The notes under the pieces: model-generated | Told to the model about the DNA's origin: nothing | The model's database searches: none | What the model saw: only the letters and a program-made list of their open reading frames with translations | Origin: Clostridia bacterium | GTDB lineage: Bacteria; Bacillota; Clostridia; Christensenellales; CAG-138 | Assembly (NCBI GenBank): GCA_030533005.1 | Contig: JAUNJX010000014.1 | Location: forward strand, 1 to 44,471 | DNA: 44,471 bases | Direction: 5' to 3' | Shown here: piece by piece, positions 31,888 through 40,894 of the stretch | Layout: the number at the start of each line of letters is the position of its first letter | Numbering within the stretch: the first letter of the stretch is position 1 | Made by a program: the position numbers and the translations under genes

Positions 31888-33594
31888 ATGAAACAATGGA
31901 AACGGCTGTTTGCCAGTATGCTGGCCGTCGCAATGCTGTTTGCGATTGCCCTGCCCGCGTTCGCGGAGGAAGACCTTTCAGGAAAAACCGTGATCCTTCA
32001 TACCAACGACATGCATTCCCGCGTGGACGCCAATCTGGGCTACGCGACCGTCAAAGCGTACAAGGACGCTTTGGAGGCGCAGGGCGCTACGGTGCTCGTG
32101 CTGGACGCGGGCGACACCTTCCACGGCCTGCCCATCGCCAACCTCAGCCAAGGGCAGGATATCGTGGACATCATGAACGCTGTGGGCTATACGGCCATGA
32201 CGCCCGGCAACCATGATTTCAATTATGGCGTGGAGCGCTTGATTGACCTGTCAAACGGCGCTGATTTCGACGTGTTGACCTGCAACCTGACGGATAAGGA
32301 CGGCAAGCCCGTGTTCGCCGCCGGCAAGGTGTACGGCGATGTGGGCGTTGTGGGCATTTCCACCCCGGAGACCGCGACCAAGACCAATCCCCTCAACGTG
32401 GAGGGCTATGTATTCAATCCCGATACCATGGCGGAGCTTTTGCAAGCGGCCATCGACGAGGTGAAGGCGCAGGGCGCTAAGACCGTCGTCGTGCTGGGGC
32501 ATTTGGGCATCGATCCCGAAAGCGATCCGTGGCGATCCACGGATATCATCCCGCAGGTGAGCGGCGTGAACGTTTTTGTGGATGGCCACAGCCATTCCGT
32601 GCTTGGCGTTGAGGGCGAAAAGGACGCCGACGGCAACGTGATTTCCTATTCCTCCGCCGGCGAAACGGTCAAGGATAAGGATGGCAACGACGTGCTGCTC
32701 GTACAGACCGGCTGCTATGGCGCGACCATCGGCAAGGTGACGATAGACGGCGACAAATACACCGCCGAGCTGCTTGCCGCCGATGATAAGAACGCCGACG
32801 TTACCAAGCTCATTGAGGACAAGATGGCGGAGATCCAGCCCATGCTCGATACCGTCGTTGCAAAGACCGACGTGGCGTTAAACGGCGAGCGTGAGACCGT
32901 GCGCGCGGCGGAGAGCAACCTTGGCAATCTTGCGGCGGACGCGCTTAGATACGTTGCGGACGCGGACGCGGCGCTTACAAACGGCGGCGGCATCCGCATC
33001 TCCTTGGAGCCGGGCGATATCACCTATGGCGATATGAACGCCGTGTTCCCCTTTGGCAACACCGTCAACAAGCTGGAGGTCACCGGCGCGCAGATCCTTG
33101 CGGCGCTCGAGCATGGCACCTCCAAGTGCCCCGAGCTTTCCGGCGCTTTCCCGCAGGTCAGCGGCATCACCTATAAGCTGGACGCGACCAAGACCGAAAA
33201 CCGCGTGAGCGATGTGACGGTAGGCGGCGCACCCTTGGACGAGAGCAAGACCTATACGCTGGCCACCAACGACTTTACCGCCATCGGCGGCGACGGCTAC
33301 GATATGTTCAAGGAAGCGAAGCTGCTTGGCATTTTCGGCGCGCTGGACGAGGCGCTTGTGACCTATGTGGAATCCGCCCTCAAGGGCACGGTGGATGCGA
33401 CCTATGCAGAGGCGCGCGGCGACGTGGCGATCACGCTGCCCGCACCCGCCGCTGAGGAAGCAGCAGCGCAGACCGCTGCAACGGAAAAGCCCGCGCCCTC
33501 CGGCGTGGATACCGGCGATGCGGCATATCTGTGGATCGTGCTGATGGCGGCTTGCGCCGCATGCCTTATCGCGCGCAGGCGCAGGGAAGCATAA
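31888..33594 (+). CDS. Surface-anchored 5'-nucleotidase / metallophosphatase
   Basis: 568 aa. ATG 31888 follows GGAGG and opens a signal peptide ending AFAEE (about residue 27); the frame is open from 31855. The metallophosphatase domain has ILHTNDMHSR (Asp41, His43), DAGDTFHG, GNHDFNYG, VVLGHLG and DGHSH. The C-terminal domain has ALTNGGGIR, the substrate-stacking loop, and GGDGYDMF. It hydrolyses extracellular nucleotides (UshA/YfkN type). The tail PSGVDTGDAAY, one hydrophobic helix and RRRREA looks like a variant cell-wall sorting signal. The methyltransferase gene follows after 3 bp. Confidence 0.93.
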   Translation: MKQWKRLFASMLAVAMLFAIALPAFAEEDLSGKTVILHTNDMHSRVDANLGYATVKAYKDALEAQGATVLVLDAGDTFHGLPIANLSQGQDIVDIMNAVGYTAMTPGNHDFNYGVERLIDLSNGADFDVLTCNLTDKDGKPVFAAGKVYGDVGVVGISTPETATKTNPLNVEGYVFNPDTMAELLQAAIDEVKAQGAKTVVVLGHLGIDPESDPWRSTDIIPQVSGVNVFVDGHSHSVLGVEGEKDADGNVISYSSAGETVKDKDGNDVLLVQTGCYGATIGKVTIDGDKYTAELLAADDKNADVTKLIEDKMAEIQPMLDTVVAKTDVALNGERETVRAAESNLGNLAADALRYVADADAALTNGGGIRISLEPGDITYGDMNAVFPFGNTVNKLEVTGAQILAALEHGTSKCPELSGAFPQVSGITYKLDATKTENRVSDVTVGGAPLDESKTYTLATNDFTAIGGDGYDMFKEAKLLGIFGALDEALVTYVESALKGTVDATYAEARGDVAITLPAPAAEEAAAQTAATEKPAPSGVDTGDAAYLWIVLMAACAACLIARRRREA

Positions 33595-33597
33595 GGC

Positions 33598-34887
33598 ATG
33601 CTGCCCGCGGCATTTACAAAACGAATGGCGACCATATTAGGCGGGGAATACCCCGCCTTTTTGGATTGCTATGGTCGGCCGCCCGTGCGGGGTCTGCGCG
33701 TGAATACCCTGCGTATAGCACCCGCGGATTTTGAAAAAATGCATCCGTGGCGGCTTGCGCCAAGCGGCGTTCTGCCCGAAGGGTATGTGCTTTTAGAGGA
33801 AGCGGCGGGCATAGGCCGGCATCCCTACCATATGGCGGGCGTGATCTATATGCAGGAGCCCTCCGCCATGGCGCCCGTGGCGGCGCTGCCTGTCCGCTCC
33901 GGCATGCGCATACTGGATGTTTGCGCCTCCCCCGGCGGCAAAAGCACGGCGATGGCTGCGCGCATGGGCGGCGATGGCCTGCTCGTCTCCAACGAGATCG
34001 TACCCAACCGCGCCAAGGTGCTATCCCAGAACATCCAGCGCATGGGCATACGCAACGCCGTGGTGACCAACGCCAAGCCGGAGGCGCTTTGCGAGGCGCT
34101 TTCGGCGGCGTTTGATATCGTGCTTGTGGACGCGCCCTGCTCCGGCGAGGGGATGTTCAGGAAGGACGAGGCGGCGGTGCAGGCGTGGTCGGAGGCGCAT
34201 GTGCTTGCGTGCGCGGCAAGGCAAAGGGCGATACTGCAAAGCGCGCAAAAGGCGGTGAAGCCCGGCGGCGTGCTGTTGTATGCGACCTGCACCTTCTCCA
34301 CGGAGGAAAACGAGGATGTGGTCGCGGACTTTTTGCAGGAACACACCGATTTTGCGCTGTTGGAGCAGAAAAGGCTGTACCCCCACCGCATGCCGGGCGA
34401 GGGGCAGTTTTACGCGAAGCTCCTTCGCACAGGCGAGGCGGAAAGCTTTACGGAAACGCCGCGCACGCAGGGAAGCGGGGCGCAAAGAAAGCTCGCGGCG
34501 GACGCGCTCCTTGCGCTCTTTCCAACGCTCTGTACGGATACGTTGAGCGTGCTGCCCGACGGGCGCGTTTTTCTGCTGCCATCCGATATGCCAGCCGGCC
34601 TGTACGCCCAGCGCATGCTGCTGGGCGGCTTGGAGGCGGGCGAGATCAAAAAGGATCGCTTTGAGCCTGCGCACGCGCTGTTTCAGGCGCTGGGGGCGTT
34701 CTGCACGCAGCGCGTCGCGCTTGATTCTGCCGACGTGCGCACGGACGCCTTTTTGCGGGGTGAGACGCTCTCAGTATCAGGCGTGTCCGGCTTTGCGGCG
34801 GTGTGCGTGGACGGCTTCCCGCTGGGCTTTGGCAAGGCTGTGGACGGCGTGCTGAAGAACCGTCTGCCCAAGGGGCTGCGGCGGTAA
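33598..34887 (+). CDS. rRNA cytosine-C5 methyltransferase (RsmF/NSUN family)
   Basis: 429 aa. SAM-binding motifs ILDVCASPGGKSTAMAARM and the two catalytic cysteines in VDAPCSGEGMF (Cys181) and YATCTFSTEENE (Cys231) define the NOL1/NOP2/Sun m5C methyltransferases. A C-terminal extension (about 290-429) with SGFAAVCVDGFPLGFGKAVDGVLKN is typical of RsmF-type enzymes. It methylates cytosine in rRNA (or tRNA). It starts 3 bp after the nucleotidase stop, so it is probably read through, although the functions are unrelated. Confidence 0.93.
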   Translation: MLPAAFTKRMATILGGEYPAFLDCYGRPPVRGLRVNTLRIAPADFEKMHPWRLAPSGVLPEGYVLLEEAAGIGRHPYHMAGVIYMQEPSAMAPVAALPVRSGMRILDVCASPGGKSTAMAARMGGDGLLVSNEIVPNRAKVLSQNIQRMGIRNAVVTNAKPEALCEALSAAFDIVLVDAPCSGEGMFRKDEAAVQAWSEAHVLACAARQRAILQSAQKAVKPGGVLLYATCTFSTEENEDVVADFLQEHTDFALLEQKRLYPHRMPGEGQFYAKLLRTGEAESFTETPRTQGSGAQRKLAADALLALFPTLCTDTLSVLPDGRVFLLPSDMPAGLYAQRMLLGGLEAGEIKKDRFEPAHALFQALGAFCTQRVALDSADVRTDAFLRGETLSVSGVSGFAAVCVDGFPLGFGKAVDGVLKNRLPKGLRR

Positions 34888-34917
34888 AAAAAGGTGGTAA
34901 AGCGGCGCTTTATGCGC

Positions 34918-34923
34918 TATAAT
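34918..34923 (+). promoter_or_regulatory. -10 box for the zinc-ribbon gene
   Basis: A perfect TATAAT 30 bp before the start codon. No convincing -35 is seen; the interval upstream contains an AAAGCG-rich imperfect inverted repeat. Confidence 0.5.
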
Positions 34924-34952
34924 GACAATAGAAAATTTTGGAGGTTATGAAT

Positions 34953-35507
34953 ATGGCAAATTGCAGTGCATGTGGCGCAGTGATTCCTGATAATACGCGT
35001 TTCTGCCCGGTATGCGGCGCGGCGGTCGCGGCGGCCGCGGGCGGCTATGAGCAGCCCCAGTATCAGCAGCAGGCTTATCAGCAGCCCTATCAGCAGCAGG
35101 ATCAGCCGGGTTACGATCCCAACGCCTACCAGCAGCAGTATCAGCAGGCGCCGCAAAAGGTCAAGCCCGATGCGCCCAGCCCGGAGGCTGCGCAGTATCG
35201 TATCCTTACGGCGCTTTCCTATCTCTCGCCCTTCTTTTTGATCATCATGCTGGTGCTGGGCGGGGAATATAACTATGTGCGCAAGCATGGGCAGCAGGCG
35301 TTGGCGCTGATGATGTGGTATTTCCTGTGCTCGCTATGCATGATCGTGCCCTTCCTGGGCTGGCTTGCGGGCGGCATCGGCATGGTGGTGGGCTTCGTGT
35401 TCATGATCATCTGCATCGTGCGCGCGCTCAAGTATGACATCTATGAGATCCCCATCACGGGCAAATGGAATATCATCCCGCAGAAGGAAGAAACGCCCGC
35501 TGCTTGA
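34953..35507 (+). CDS. Zinc-ribbon, Gln-rich, membrane protein (DUF4870-like)
   Basis: 184 aa. Of two nearby Met codons, 34953 is 8 nt from GGAGG and is preferred. Residues 3-24 form a zinc ribbon (CSACGAVIPDNTRFCPVCG). Residues 33-70 are a Gln/Tyr-rich low-complexity stretch of YQQQ-type repeats. The C-terminal half has two or three membrane helices with the conserved VRKHGQQALALMMWYF motif of DUF4870/Tic20-like proteins. The function is unknown. The valS promoter overlaps its stop codon. Confidence 0.82.
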   Translation: MANCSACGAVIPDNTRFCPVCGAAVAAAAGGYEQPQYQQQAYQQPYQQQDQPGYDPNAYQQQYQQAPQKVKPDAPSPEAAQYRILTALSYLSPFFLIIMLVLGGEYNYVRKHGQQALALMMWYFLCSLCMIVPFLGWLAGGIGMVVGFVFMIICIVRALKYDIYEIPITGKWNIIPQKEETPAA

Positions 35508-35532
35508 CAAATCAAGCCGAGGCGGCTATACT
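35504..35532 (+). promoter_or_regulatory. Promoter of the valS T-box leader
   Basis: TTGACA (35504-35509) includes the stop codon of the previous gene; 17-bp spacer; TATACT (35527-35532). Close to consensus. Confidence 0.9.
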
Positions 35533-35549
35533 AACCGAAAATAGGCTGT

Positions 35550-35791
35550 GAACAAGAGGAGTACCCGCGCACACCGCACCAGAGAGATCGCTTCACCGGC
35601 TGCAAGGGCGATCGGCAAGGCGCAAGGGGAATGTCGCTTGGGAGCCGCAGGGGGAACGCGCAGATCGCGCCCAACCCTGCCGCGCGCGCCGCGTTATGGC
35701 GCATGGAGTTGGCATGCTTGTTGAAACGGCGTGCAACAAAGGTGGTACCGCGAGTCCGCTCGTCCTTTGAGGATGGGCGGACTCTTTTTAT
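35550..35791 (+). promoter_or_regulatory. T-box riboswitch of valS
   Basis: The leader begins AACAAGAGGAGTA and carries an AGAGAG stretch in stem I. It ends in the diagnostic T-box GGTGGTACCGCG (35741-35752), directly followed by a GAGTCCGC/GCGGACTC terminator (35752-35784) with a TTTTT tail. A GAATGTCG segment near 35629-35636 offers GTC (valine) as the specifier triplet, which fits the downstream gene. It is read by eye, without folding. Uncharged tRNA-Val would favour the antiterminator and switch valS on. Confidence 0.93.
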
Positions 35792-35819
35792 TTCCAACAA
35801 ACACAAGGAGGACGACACT

Positions 35820-38444
35820 ATGCCCGATATGCCTAAAAGCTACGATCACAGCACCGTGGAGGAAAAGCTCTACGAGCGCTGGGAGCAAAACAACTACTTC
35901 CACGCGGAACCCAATCCCGATAAAGAACCCTACTGCATCGTGATACCGCCACCCAACATCACGGGCAGGCTGCACATGGGGCACGCGCTGGACGAGACCC
36001 TGCAGGACGTGCTCATTCGCTATAAGCGTATGAGCGGTTTCGAGACGCTCTGGCTGCCCGGCACGGATCACGCCTCTATCGCAACGGAGGTCAAGATCGT
36101 GGAGGCGATGGCCAAGGAGGGTATCGACAAACGCGACATCGGCCGCGAGAAGTTTTTGGAGCGCGCGTGGGAATGGCGCGAGGAATACGGCCGCACCATC
36201 GTGAATCAGCTCAAGAAGCTGGGTTCCTCCTGTGACTGGGAGCGGGAGCGCTTCACCATGGACGAGGGCTGCAACAGAGCCGTGACCAAGGTGTTCTGCG
36301 AGCTTTACGACAAGGGCTTGATTTATCGGGGCGACCGCATCATCAACTGGTGCCCCTGCTGCAAAACCGCGCTTTCCGACGCGGAGGTGGAATACGAGGA
36401 GCAGGCGAGCCACCTTTGGCATGTGCGCTATGACGCGCCGGATAAGAGCTATTCCATCATCTGCGCCACGACCCGCCCCGAGACCATCCCCGGCGACACG
36501 GCCATCGCCGTCAATCCCGAGGATGAGCGCTATACGCATCTCATCGGCAAAACCGTGCTCGTTCCCGTCATCGGGCGCGAGATCCCCATCGTGGCGGATG
36601 AATATGTGGAAAAGGATTTTGGCAGCGGCGCTGTGAAGATCACGCCCGCGCACGACCCCAACGATTTTGAGGTGGGCGTGCGCCATGACCTGCCCATCCT
36701 GCGCGTGTTTACGGACGACGGCTATATCAACGAGGACGGCGGCAAGTATGTTGGCCTTGCGCTGATGGAATGCCGCGAAGCGATCGTAAAGGATATGCAG
36801 GAAAGCGGCAACCTCGTCAAGATCGAAAACTATGCCCATAACGTGGGCACCTGCTACCGGTGCCATTCCACGGTGGAGCCGCTGGTTTCCAAGCAGTGGT
36901 TCGTGGATATGAAGCCGCTGGCCGAAAAGGCGATCGAGGTGGTGAAATCCGGCGACGTGAAATTCGTGCCCGAACGCTTTGACAAGACCTATTTCAACTG
37001 GATGTACAACATCCGCGACTGGTGCATTTCCCGCCAGCTTTGGTGGGGTCACCGCATCCCCGCGTGGTACTGCGACGCCTGCGGCGAAACCGTGGTGCAG
37101 CCCACCGCCCCCGATAAGTGCCCCAAGTGCGGGGCGCAGCTTCGGCAGGATGAGGATGTGCTGGATACATGGTTCTCCTCCGGCATGTGGCCGTTCTCCA
37201 CGCTGGGGTATCCCGACAAAACGCCGGAGCTCGACTATTTCTATCCCACGAGCACGCTTGTTACGGGCTACGACATCATCTTCTTCTGGGTCGCCCGCAT
37301 GATCGTGTTCGGTATGGACGTGATGCAGCAAAAGCCCTTTGACACGGTCTATGTCCACGGCATCGTGCGCGACGAGCTGGGGCGTAAAATGTCAAAATCC
37401 TTGGGCAACGGCATCGATCCCTTGGAGATCATACGGGATTACGGCGCGGATCCGCTGCGCTTCAGCCTCGTTACGGGCAACAGCGCGGGCAACGACATGC
37501 GCTTTTCCATCAAGAAGGTGGAGGCCGCCCGCAATTTCTGCAACAAGGTGTATAACGCCACGCGCTTCCTTATGATGAACCTTGGGGACGCGCCCATCGG
37601 CGAGATCGACATGTCTATGCTCGATATGGCGGATAAGTGGATACTGCACCGCCTCAACGAGAACATCAGCGAGGTGACGCGCAACCTCGACCTGTTCGAG
37701 CTTAACATCGCGGCGCAGAAGATATACGATTTCGTGTGGAGCGAGTTTTGCGACTGGTACATCGAAATGGCAAAGCCCCGCCTCAACGGCACGGATGAAG
37801 CGCAAAAGGCCAACGTGCGCGCGATCCTCGTGCGGGTGCTGACGGACAGCATGAAGCTTTTACATCCCTTCATGCCCTTCATCACGGAGGAGCTGTATCA
37901 AAACCTGCCTAACCATGAAACGACCATCATGCGCGCTGCCTGGCCCACGGTCAAGCCGGCGTACGCGTTTGAAAAGGAAGCGGCGGCCATGGAGGGCGTG
38001 ATGGATCTGATCCGCGTTATCCGTAACCTGCGCGCCGAGATGAACGTGCCGCCCGCCAAGCGCCCCGCTATGACCGTGGTGAGCCATGAGAACGCGGCGG
38101 CTCTGCGGGAGGCGAGCATGTATATCAAGAGCTTGGCCGGCAGCAGCGACGTGACGGTGCAGACGGATAAATCCGGCATCGCGCCGGACGCGGTCAGCGC
38201 CGTAAGCGCCTTTGCCGAAGCCTATATGCCCATGGATCAGCTTGTGGATATGGAAAAGGAGCGCGCCCGCATGCAAAAGGAGATCGAGCGCGTCAAGGGC
38301 GAGATCGCGCGCGCGAGCGGCAAGCTCAACAATCAGGGCTTTGTCGCCAAGGCGCCCGAAAAGGTGATCGAGGAGGAGCGCACGAAGCTTGCGACCGCGC
38401 AGGATATGCTTGGAAAGCTGGAGGCGCGTTTGGCGCAGATGTAA
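35820..38444 (+). CDS. valS: Valyl-tRNA synthetase
   Basis: 874 aa, normal length. ATG 35820 with AAGGAGG upstream; the open frame extends into the T-box but cannot be translated from there. HIGH-type motif at PPPNITGRLHMGHAL (HMGH 52-55) and KMSKS at 523-527 mark the class I catalytic core. The CP1 editing domain lies between them, with WCPCCKTALSDAEVEYEE. A zinc-binding CDACGE...CPKCGAQ stretch precedes KMSKS. A C-terminal coiled-coil arm (ERARMQKEIERVKGEIAR) contacts the tRNA. It charges tRNA-Val. Expression follows tRNA-Val charging via the T-box. Confidence 0.98.
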   Translation: MPDMPKSYDHSTVEEKLYERWEQNNYFHAEPNPDKEPYCIVIPPPNITGRLHMGHALDETLQDVLIRYKRMSGFETLWLPGTDHASIATEVKIVEAMAKEGIDKRDIGREKFLERAWEWREEYGRTIVNQLKKLGSSCDWERERFTMDEGCNRAVTKVFCELYDKGLIYRGDRIINWCPCCKTALSDAEVEYEEQASHLWHVRYDAPDKSYSIICATTRPETIPGDTAIAVNPEDERYTHLIGKTVLVPVIGREIPIVADEYVEKDFGSGAVKITPAHDPNDFEVGVRHDLPILRVFTDDGYINEDGGKYVGLALMECREAIVKDMQESGNLVKIENYAHNVGTCYRCHSTVEPLVSKQWFVDMKPLAEKAIEVVKSGDVKFVPERFDKTYFNWMYNIRDWCISRQLWWGHRIPAWYCDACGETVVQPTAPDKCPKCGAQLRQDEDVLDTWFSSGMWPFSTLGYPDKTPELDYFYPTSTLVTGYDIIFFWVARMIVFGMDVMQQKPFDTVYVHGIVRDELGRKMSKSLGNGIDPLEIIRDYGADPLRFSLVTGNSAGNDMRFSIKKVEAARNFCNKVYNATRFLMMNLGDAPIGEIDMSMLDMADKWILHRLNENISEVTRNLDLFELNIAAQKIYDFVWSEFCDWYIEMAKPRLNGTDEAQKANVRAILVRVLTDSMKLLHPFMPFITEELYQNLPNHETTIMRAAWPTVKPAYAFEKEAAAMEGVMDLIRVIRNLRAEMNVPPAKRPAMTVVSHENAAALREASMYIKSLAGSSDVTVQTDKSGIAPDAVSAVSAFAEAYMPMDQLVDMEKERARMQKEIERVKGEIARASGKLNNQGFVAKAPEKVIEEERTKLATAQDMLGKLEARLAQM

Positions 38445-38454
38445 AAATCCCCCT

Positions 38455-38486
38455 ATGCGCGCGCCGGGCTCGGCGCGCGCATTTTT
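38455..38486 (+). terminator. Terminator of valS
   Basis: A 12-bp stem, 38455-38466 with 38471-38482, GGCT loop, then a T-run. It is very GC-rich. Confidence 0.92.
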
Positions 38487-38612
38487 GCCTGAAATTGGGC
38501 GATTCAACCACCGGTTGAGTGGAAAATCCGCCTTTTCGCCAACGCGGTTATAGCGCAACCGGGTCATCGTATGCGATACTGCGGCCATCAAAAACAAAGC
38601 GAGGACAACGAA

Positions 38613-39620
38613 ATGGAAAACAGTGCACAGGAAAAAAAGAGCATGGGCAAGCGCATCATGTCGCTGCGCAAGGCCGCGGGCATGACGCAGGAGCAGCTTT
38701 CTTCCTTATTGGGCGTGACGCCGCAGGCGGTGAGCAAATGGGAAAACGACGTTTCCTGCCCCGACGTTACCATGCTGCCCCACATCGCGGAGGTGTTTGG
38801 CGTGTCTACGGACAGCCTGCTGGGGCGCGAGGATATCGATACCGAAGCCGTGCGCGCCGCTTATGCCAAGGAAAGCAGCCAGAAAGCGCAGATCAGCAAA
38901 AGCGGCATGTGGTTTGGGGCGCTGGTGGTCGTGGCGGGGCTCGCGCTGCTGTGCGGGCAGTTTATGGACGTGGCCATCAAGCCGTGGGGCGTCATTTGGG
39001 CGTCCATATTGCTGGTGCTGGGCACCATTTGGATGCTGCGCAGATTCTCCTTTTTAAACCTTGGCGTGGTGCTTTTGGGGCTTTACCTCCTCATGTCGAA
39101 TCTGGGCGTGGCGGTGCCCTTTGTGCTCACATGGGCTACGGGCGTGCCGATATTTCTGGTGCTCTTGGGGCTTACCATCCTTTGGGATCACCTTTTCCCC
39201 CGGCCTTATAAGGAGGAGGATTGGGAGCACTGGAACCGCAACAGCGAATTCATGCGCCGCCATGCCGAGAGCAAGTTCAGCGACGAGGACGGGCATGTGA
39301 GCATGAAAAGCTCGTTTGCCGAAAACAACTATGTTACCAACATGCCCCGCTTCAACGGCGGCGAGATGGAGGTGCACTTCGGCCATGGCGTGCTCGACAT
39401 GCGCGGCTTGCAAGGTGTCGGCGAAAACGCCGTGCTGCATGTGGAGATCTCCTTTGGCTGCGGCGAGGTGTGGCTGCCCCGCACGCTTCGCGCCGATTTG
39501 CAGCAGGTGAGCAAGTCCGCCGCCGATTATGAGGAGCATGGCGCGTATTATGCCGACGCCAAGCCCGTCCGCATCATGGGCAGCGTCAGCTTCGGGTCGC
39601 TCGAAATACATTACATGTAA
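38613..39620 (+). CDS. Membrane-bound XRE regulator with LiaF-like C-terminus
   Basis: 335 aa from ATG 38613 (GAGGA upstream). Residues 10-67 form an XRE helix-turn-helix (LRKAAGMTQEQLSSLLG, then VTPQAVSKWENDVSCPDVTM). Four short transmembrane helices lie at about 95-195. The C-terminal 100 residues (FNGGEMEVHFGHGVLDMRG, then LHVEISFGCGEVWLPRTLRA) resemble the beta-helix domain of LiaF/DUF5668-type envelope-stress proteins. A DNA-binding head joined to a membrane sensor suggests response to cell-envelope stress, by inference. It is a single-gene unit. Confidence 0.85.
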   Translation: MENSAQEKKSMGKRIMSLRKAAGMTQEQLSSLLGVTPQAVSKWENDVSCPDVTMLPHIAEVFGVSTDSLLGREDIDTEAVRAAYAKESSQKAQISKSGMWFGALVVVAGLALLCGQFMDVAIKPWGVIWASILLVLGTIWMLRRFSFLNLGVVLLGLYLLMSNLGVAVPFVLTWATGVPIFLVLLGLTILWDHLFPRPYKEEDWEHWNRNSEFMRRHAESKFSDEDGHVSMKSSFAENNYVTNMPRFNGGEMEVHFGHGVLDMRGLQGVGENAVLHVEISFGCGEVWLPRTLRADLQQVSKSAADYEEHGAYYADAKPVRIMGSVSFGSLEIHYM

Positions 39621-39623
39621 GAA

Positions 39624-39642
39624 TGTCCGTAAAATACGGACA
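39624..39642. repeat. Perfect 8-bp hairpin after the XRE membrane gene
   Basis: TGTCCGTA (39624-39631), AAA loop, TACGGACA (39635-39642). No T-tract, so a weak terminator or processing signal. The rest of 39621-39838 contains the tdh promoter and no gene. Confidence 0.6.
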
Positions 39643-39709
39643 GGTTGCGCCCTGAAAGGAAAATGGAGAAAAACGCATATAAAATCTAAGAAAATCGTCA
39701 ATTTTGACC

Positions 39710-39748
39710 ATGCCCGCTCTTGCAAAGAAACAGGAGCGGGCATATAAT
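39710..39748 (+). promoter_or_regulatory. Promoter and palindromic operator of tdh-kbl
   Basis: TTGCAA (39720-39725), 17-bp spacer, TATAAT (39743-39748). A perfect 10-bp inverted repeat, ATGCCCGCTC (39710-39719) and GAGCGGGCAT (39734-39743), brackets the -35 and most of the spacer. A regulator bound there would block RNA polymerase. Confidence 0.82.
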
Positions 39749-39838
39749 ATGTCTGTAGTTCAAGGACACTTCCGACACTGTAACAACCCTATGTAAGAAG
39801 CGGAACACATAACCTTATAGCCTGAAAGGAGCAAAACC

Positions 39839-40879
39839 ATGCAAGCGATGATGGATGCTTTGGTCAAAAAAGAGGCCGGTAAAGGACTGGTGCTGCAACG
39901 CATGCCCGTGCCCGAGCCGGGGATGGGCGAGGTGCGCATCAAGATACACAAAACCGCCATTTGCGGCACGGACGTGCACATCTATAACTGGGACCCGTGG
40001 AGTCAGGAGCATATTCACCCGCCCATGATCGTGGGTCACGAGTATGTGGGCGAGATCGAAAAGCTGGGCGAGGGCGTGACGGCCTATCATGTGGGGCAGA
40101 TCGTATCCGGCGAAGGCCACATCGTTTGCGGCCACTGCCGCAACTGCCGCGCGGGCAACGGCCAATGGTGCAAGTTCACCAAGGGCGTGGGCGTGGATCG
40201 GGACGGCGCGTTTGCCGAATACATCGTCATCCCCGCGCATAACGTCATTCCCATACCTGACGGCATCGACGAGGACGTTGTTTCCTTCTTTGACGCGTTC
40301 GGCAACGCCACGCATACGGCGCTGATGTTCGACATGATCGGCGAGGATGTGCTCATCACGGGCGCGGGACCCATCGGCATGATGGCGACGGCGATCTGCA
40401 AGAAGAACGGCGCGCGTTCAGTGGTCGTAACGGATATCAACGATTACAGGCTGGAGCTTTGCAAAAAGATGGGCGCCACCCAGACCGTCAATGTGGCGCA
40501 TGACAAGGTGGAGGATATCTTTGGCGAGCGCCGCATCGTGGAGGGCTTTGACGTAGGCTTGGAGATGAGCGGCAGCGGAAGCGCCCTCAACACCATGATC
40601 GAGAACATGCGAAACGGCGGCAAGATAGCGCTCTTGGGCATCCAGCAGCCCGGCACGCAGATCAACTGGAACCATGTGATCTGGAAGGGGCTGACGCTGC
40701 AGGGCATCTATGGCCGCAAGATGTTTGAGACGTGGTACAAGATGATCACCATGGTGGAGGGCGGGCTTGATTTAACGCCCATCATCACGCACAGGTTCGA
40801 TTATACCGATTTTGACAAGGGCTTTGAGGCGATGAACAGCGGCAAGTCTGGCAAGGTCGTACTGAATTGGATGAAATAG
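39839..40879 (+). CDS. tdh: L-threonine 3-dehydrogenase
   Basis: 346 aa. Zinc-dependent medium-chain dehydrogenase: catalytic Cys42 in [12 protein letters not shown], His67-Glu68 in VGHEYVG, structural zinc [15 protein letters not shown], and NAD-binding [24 protein letters not shown] is specific to Tdh. It oxidises L-threonine to 2-amino-3-ketobutyrate, which the next gene product splits. GAAAGGAGC lies ahead of ATG 39839. kbl follows after 15 bp. Confidence 0.97.
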   Translation: MQAMMDALVKKEAGKGLVLQRMPVPEPGMGEVRIKIHKTAICGTDVHIYNWDPWSQEHIHPPMIVGHEYVGEIEKLGEGVTAYHVGQIVSGEGHIVCGHCRNCRAGNGQWCKFTKGVGVDRDGAFAEYIVIPAHNVIPIPDGIDEDVVSFFDAFGNATHTALMFDMIGEDVLITGAGPIGMMATAICKKNGARSVVVTDINDYRLELCKKMGATQTVNVAHDKVEDIFGERRIVEGFDVGLEMSGSGSALNTMIENMRNGGKIALLGIQQPGTQINWNHVIWKGLTLQGIYGRKMFETWYKMITMVEGGLDLTPIITHRFDYTDFDKGFEAMNSGKSGKVVLNWMK

Positions 40880-40894
40880 GGAAGGAGTAAACGC

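Noticed and set aside
35631-35819. N-terminal extension of valyl-tRNA synthetase
   Set aside because: It is the T-box leader and its terminator, not translated sequence.
35694-37358. 554-codon frame antisense to valS
   Set aside because: No recognisable motif, and valS is unquestionable on the plus strand.
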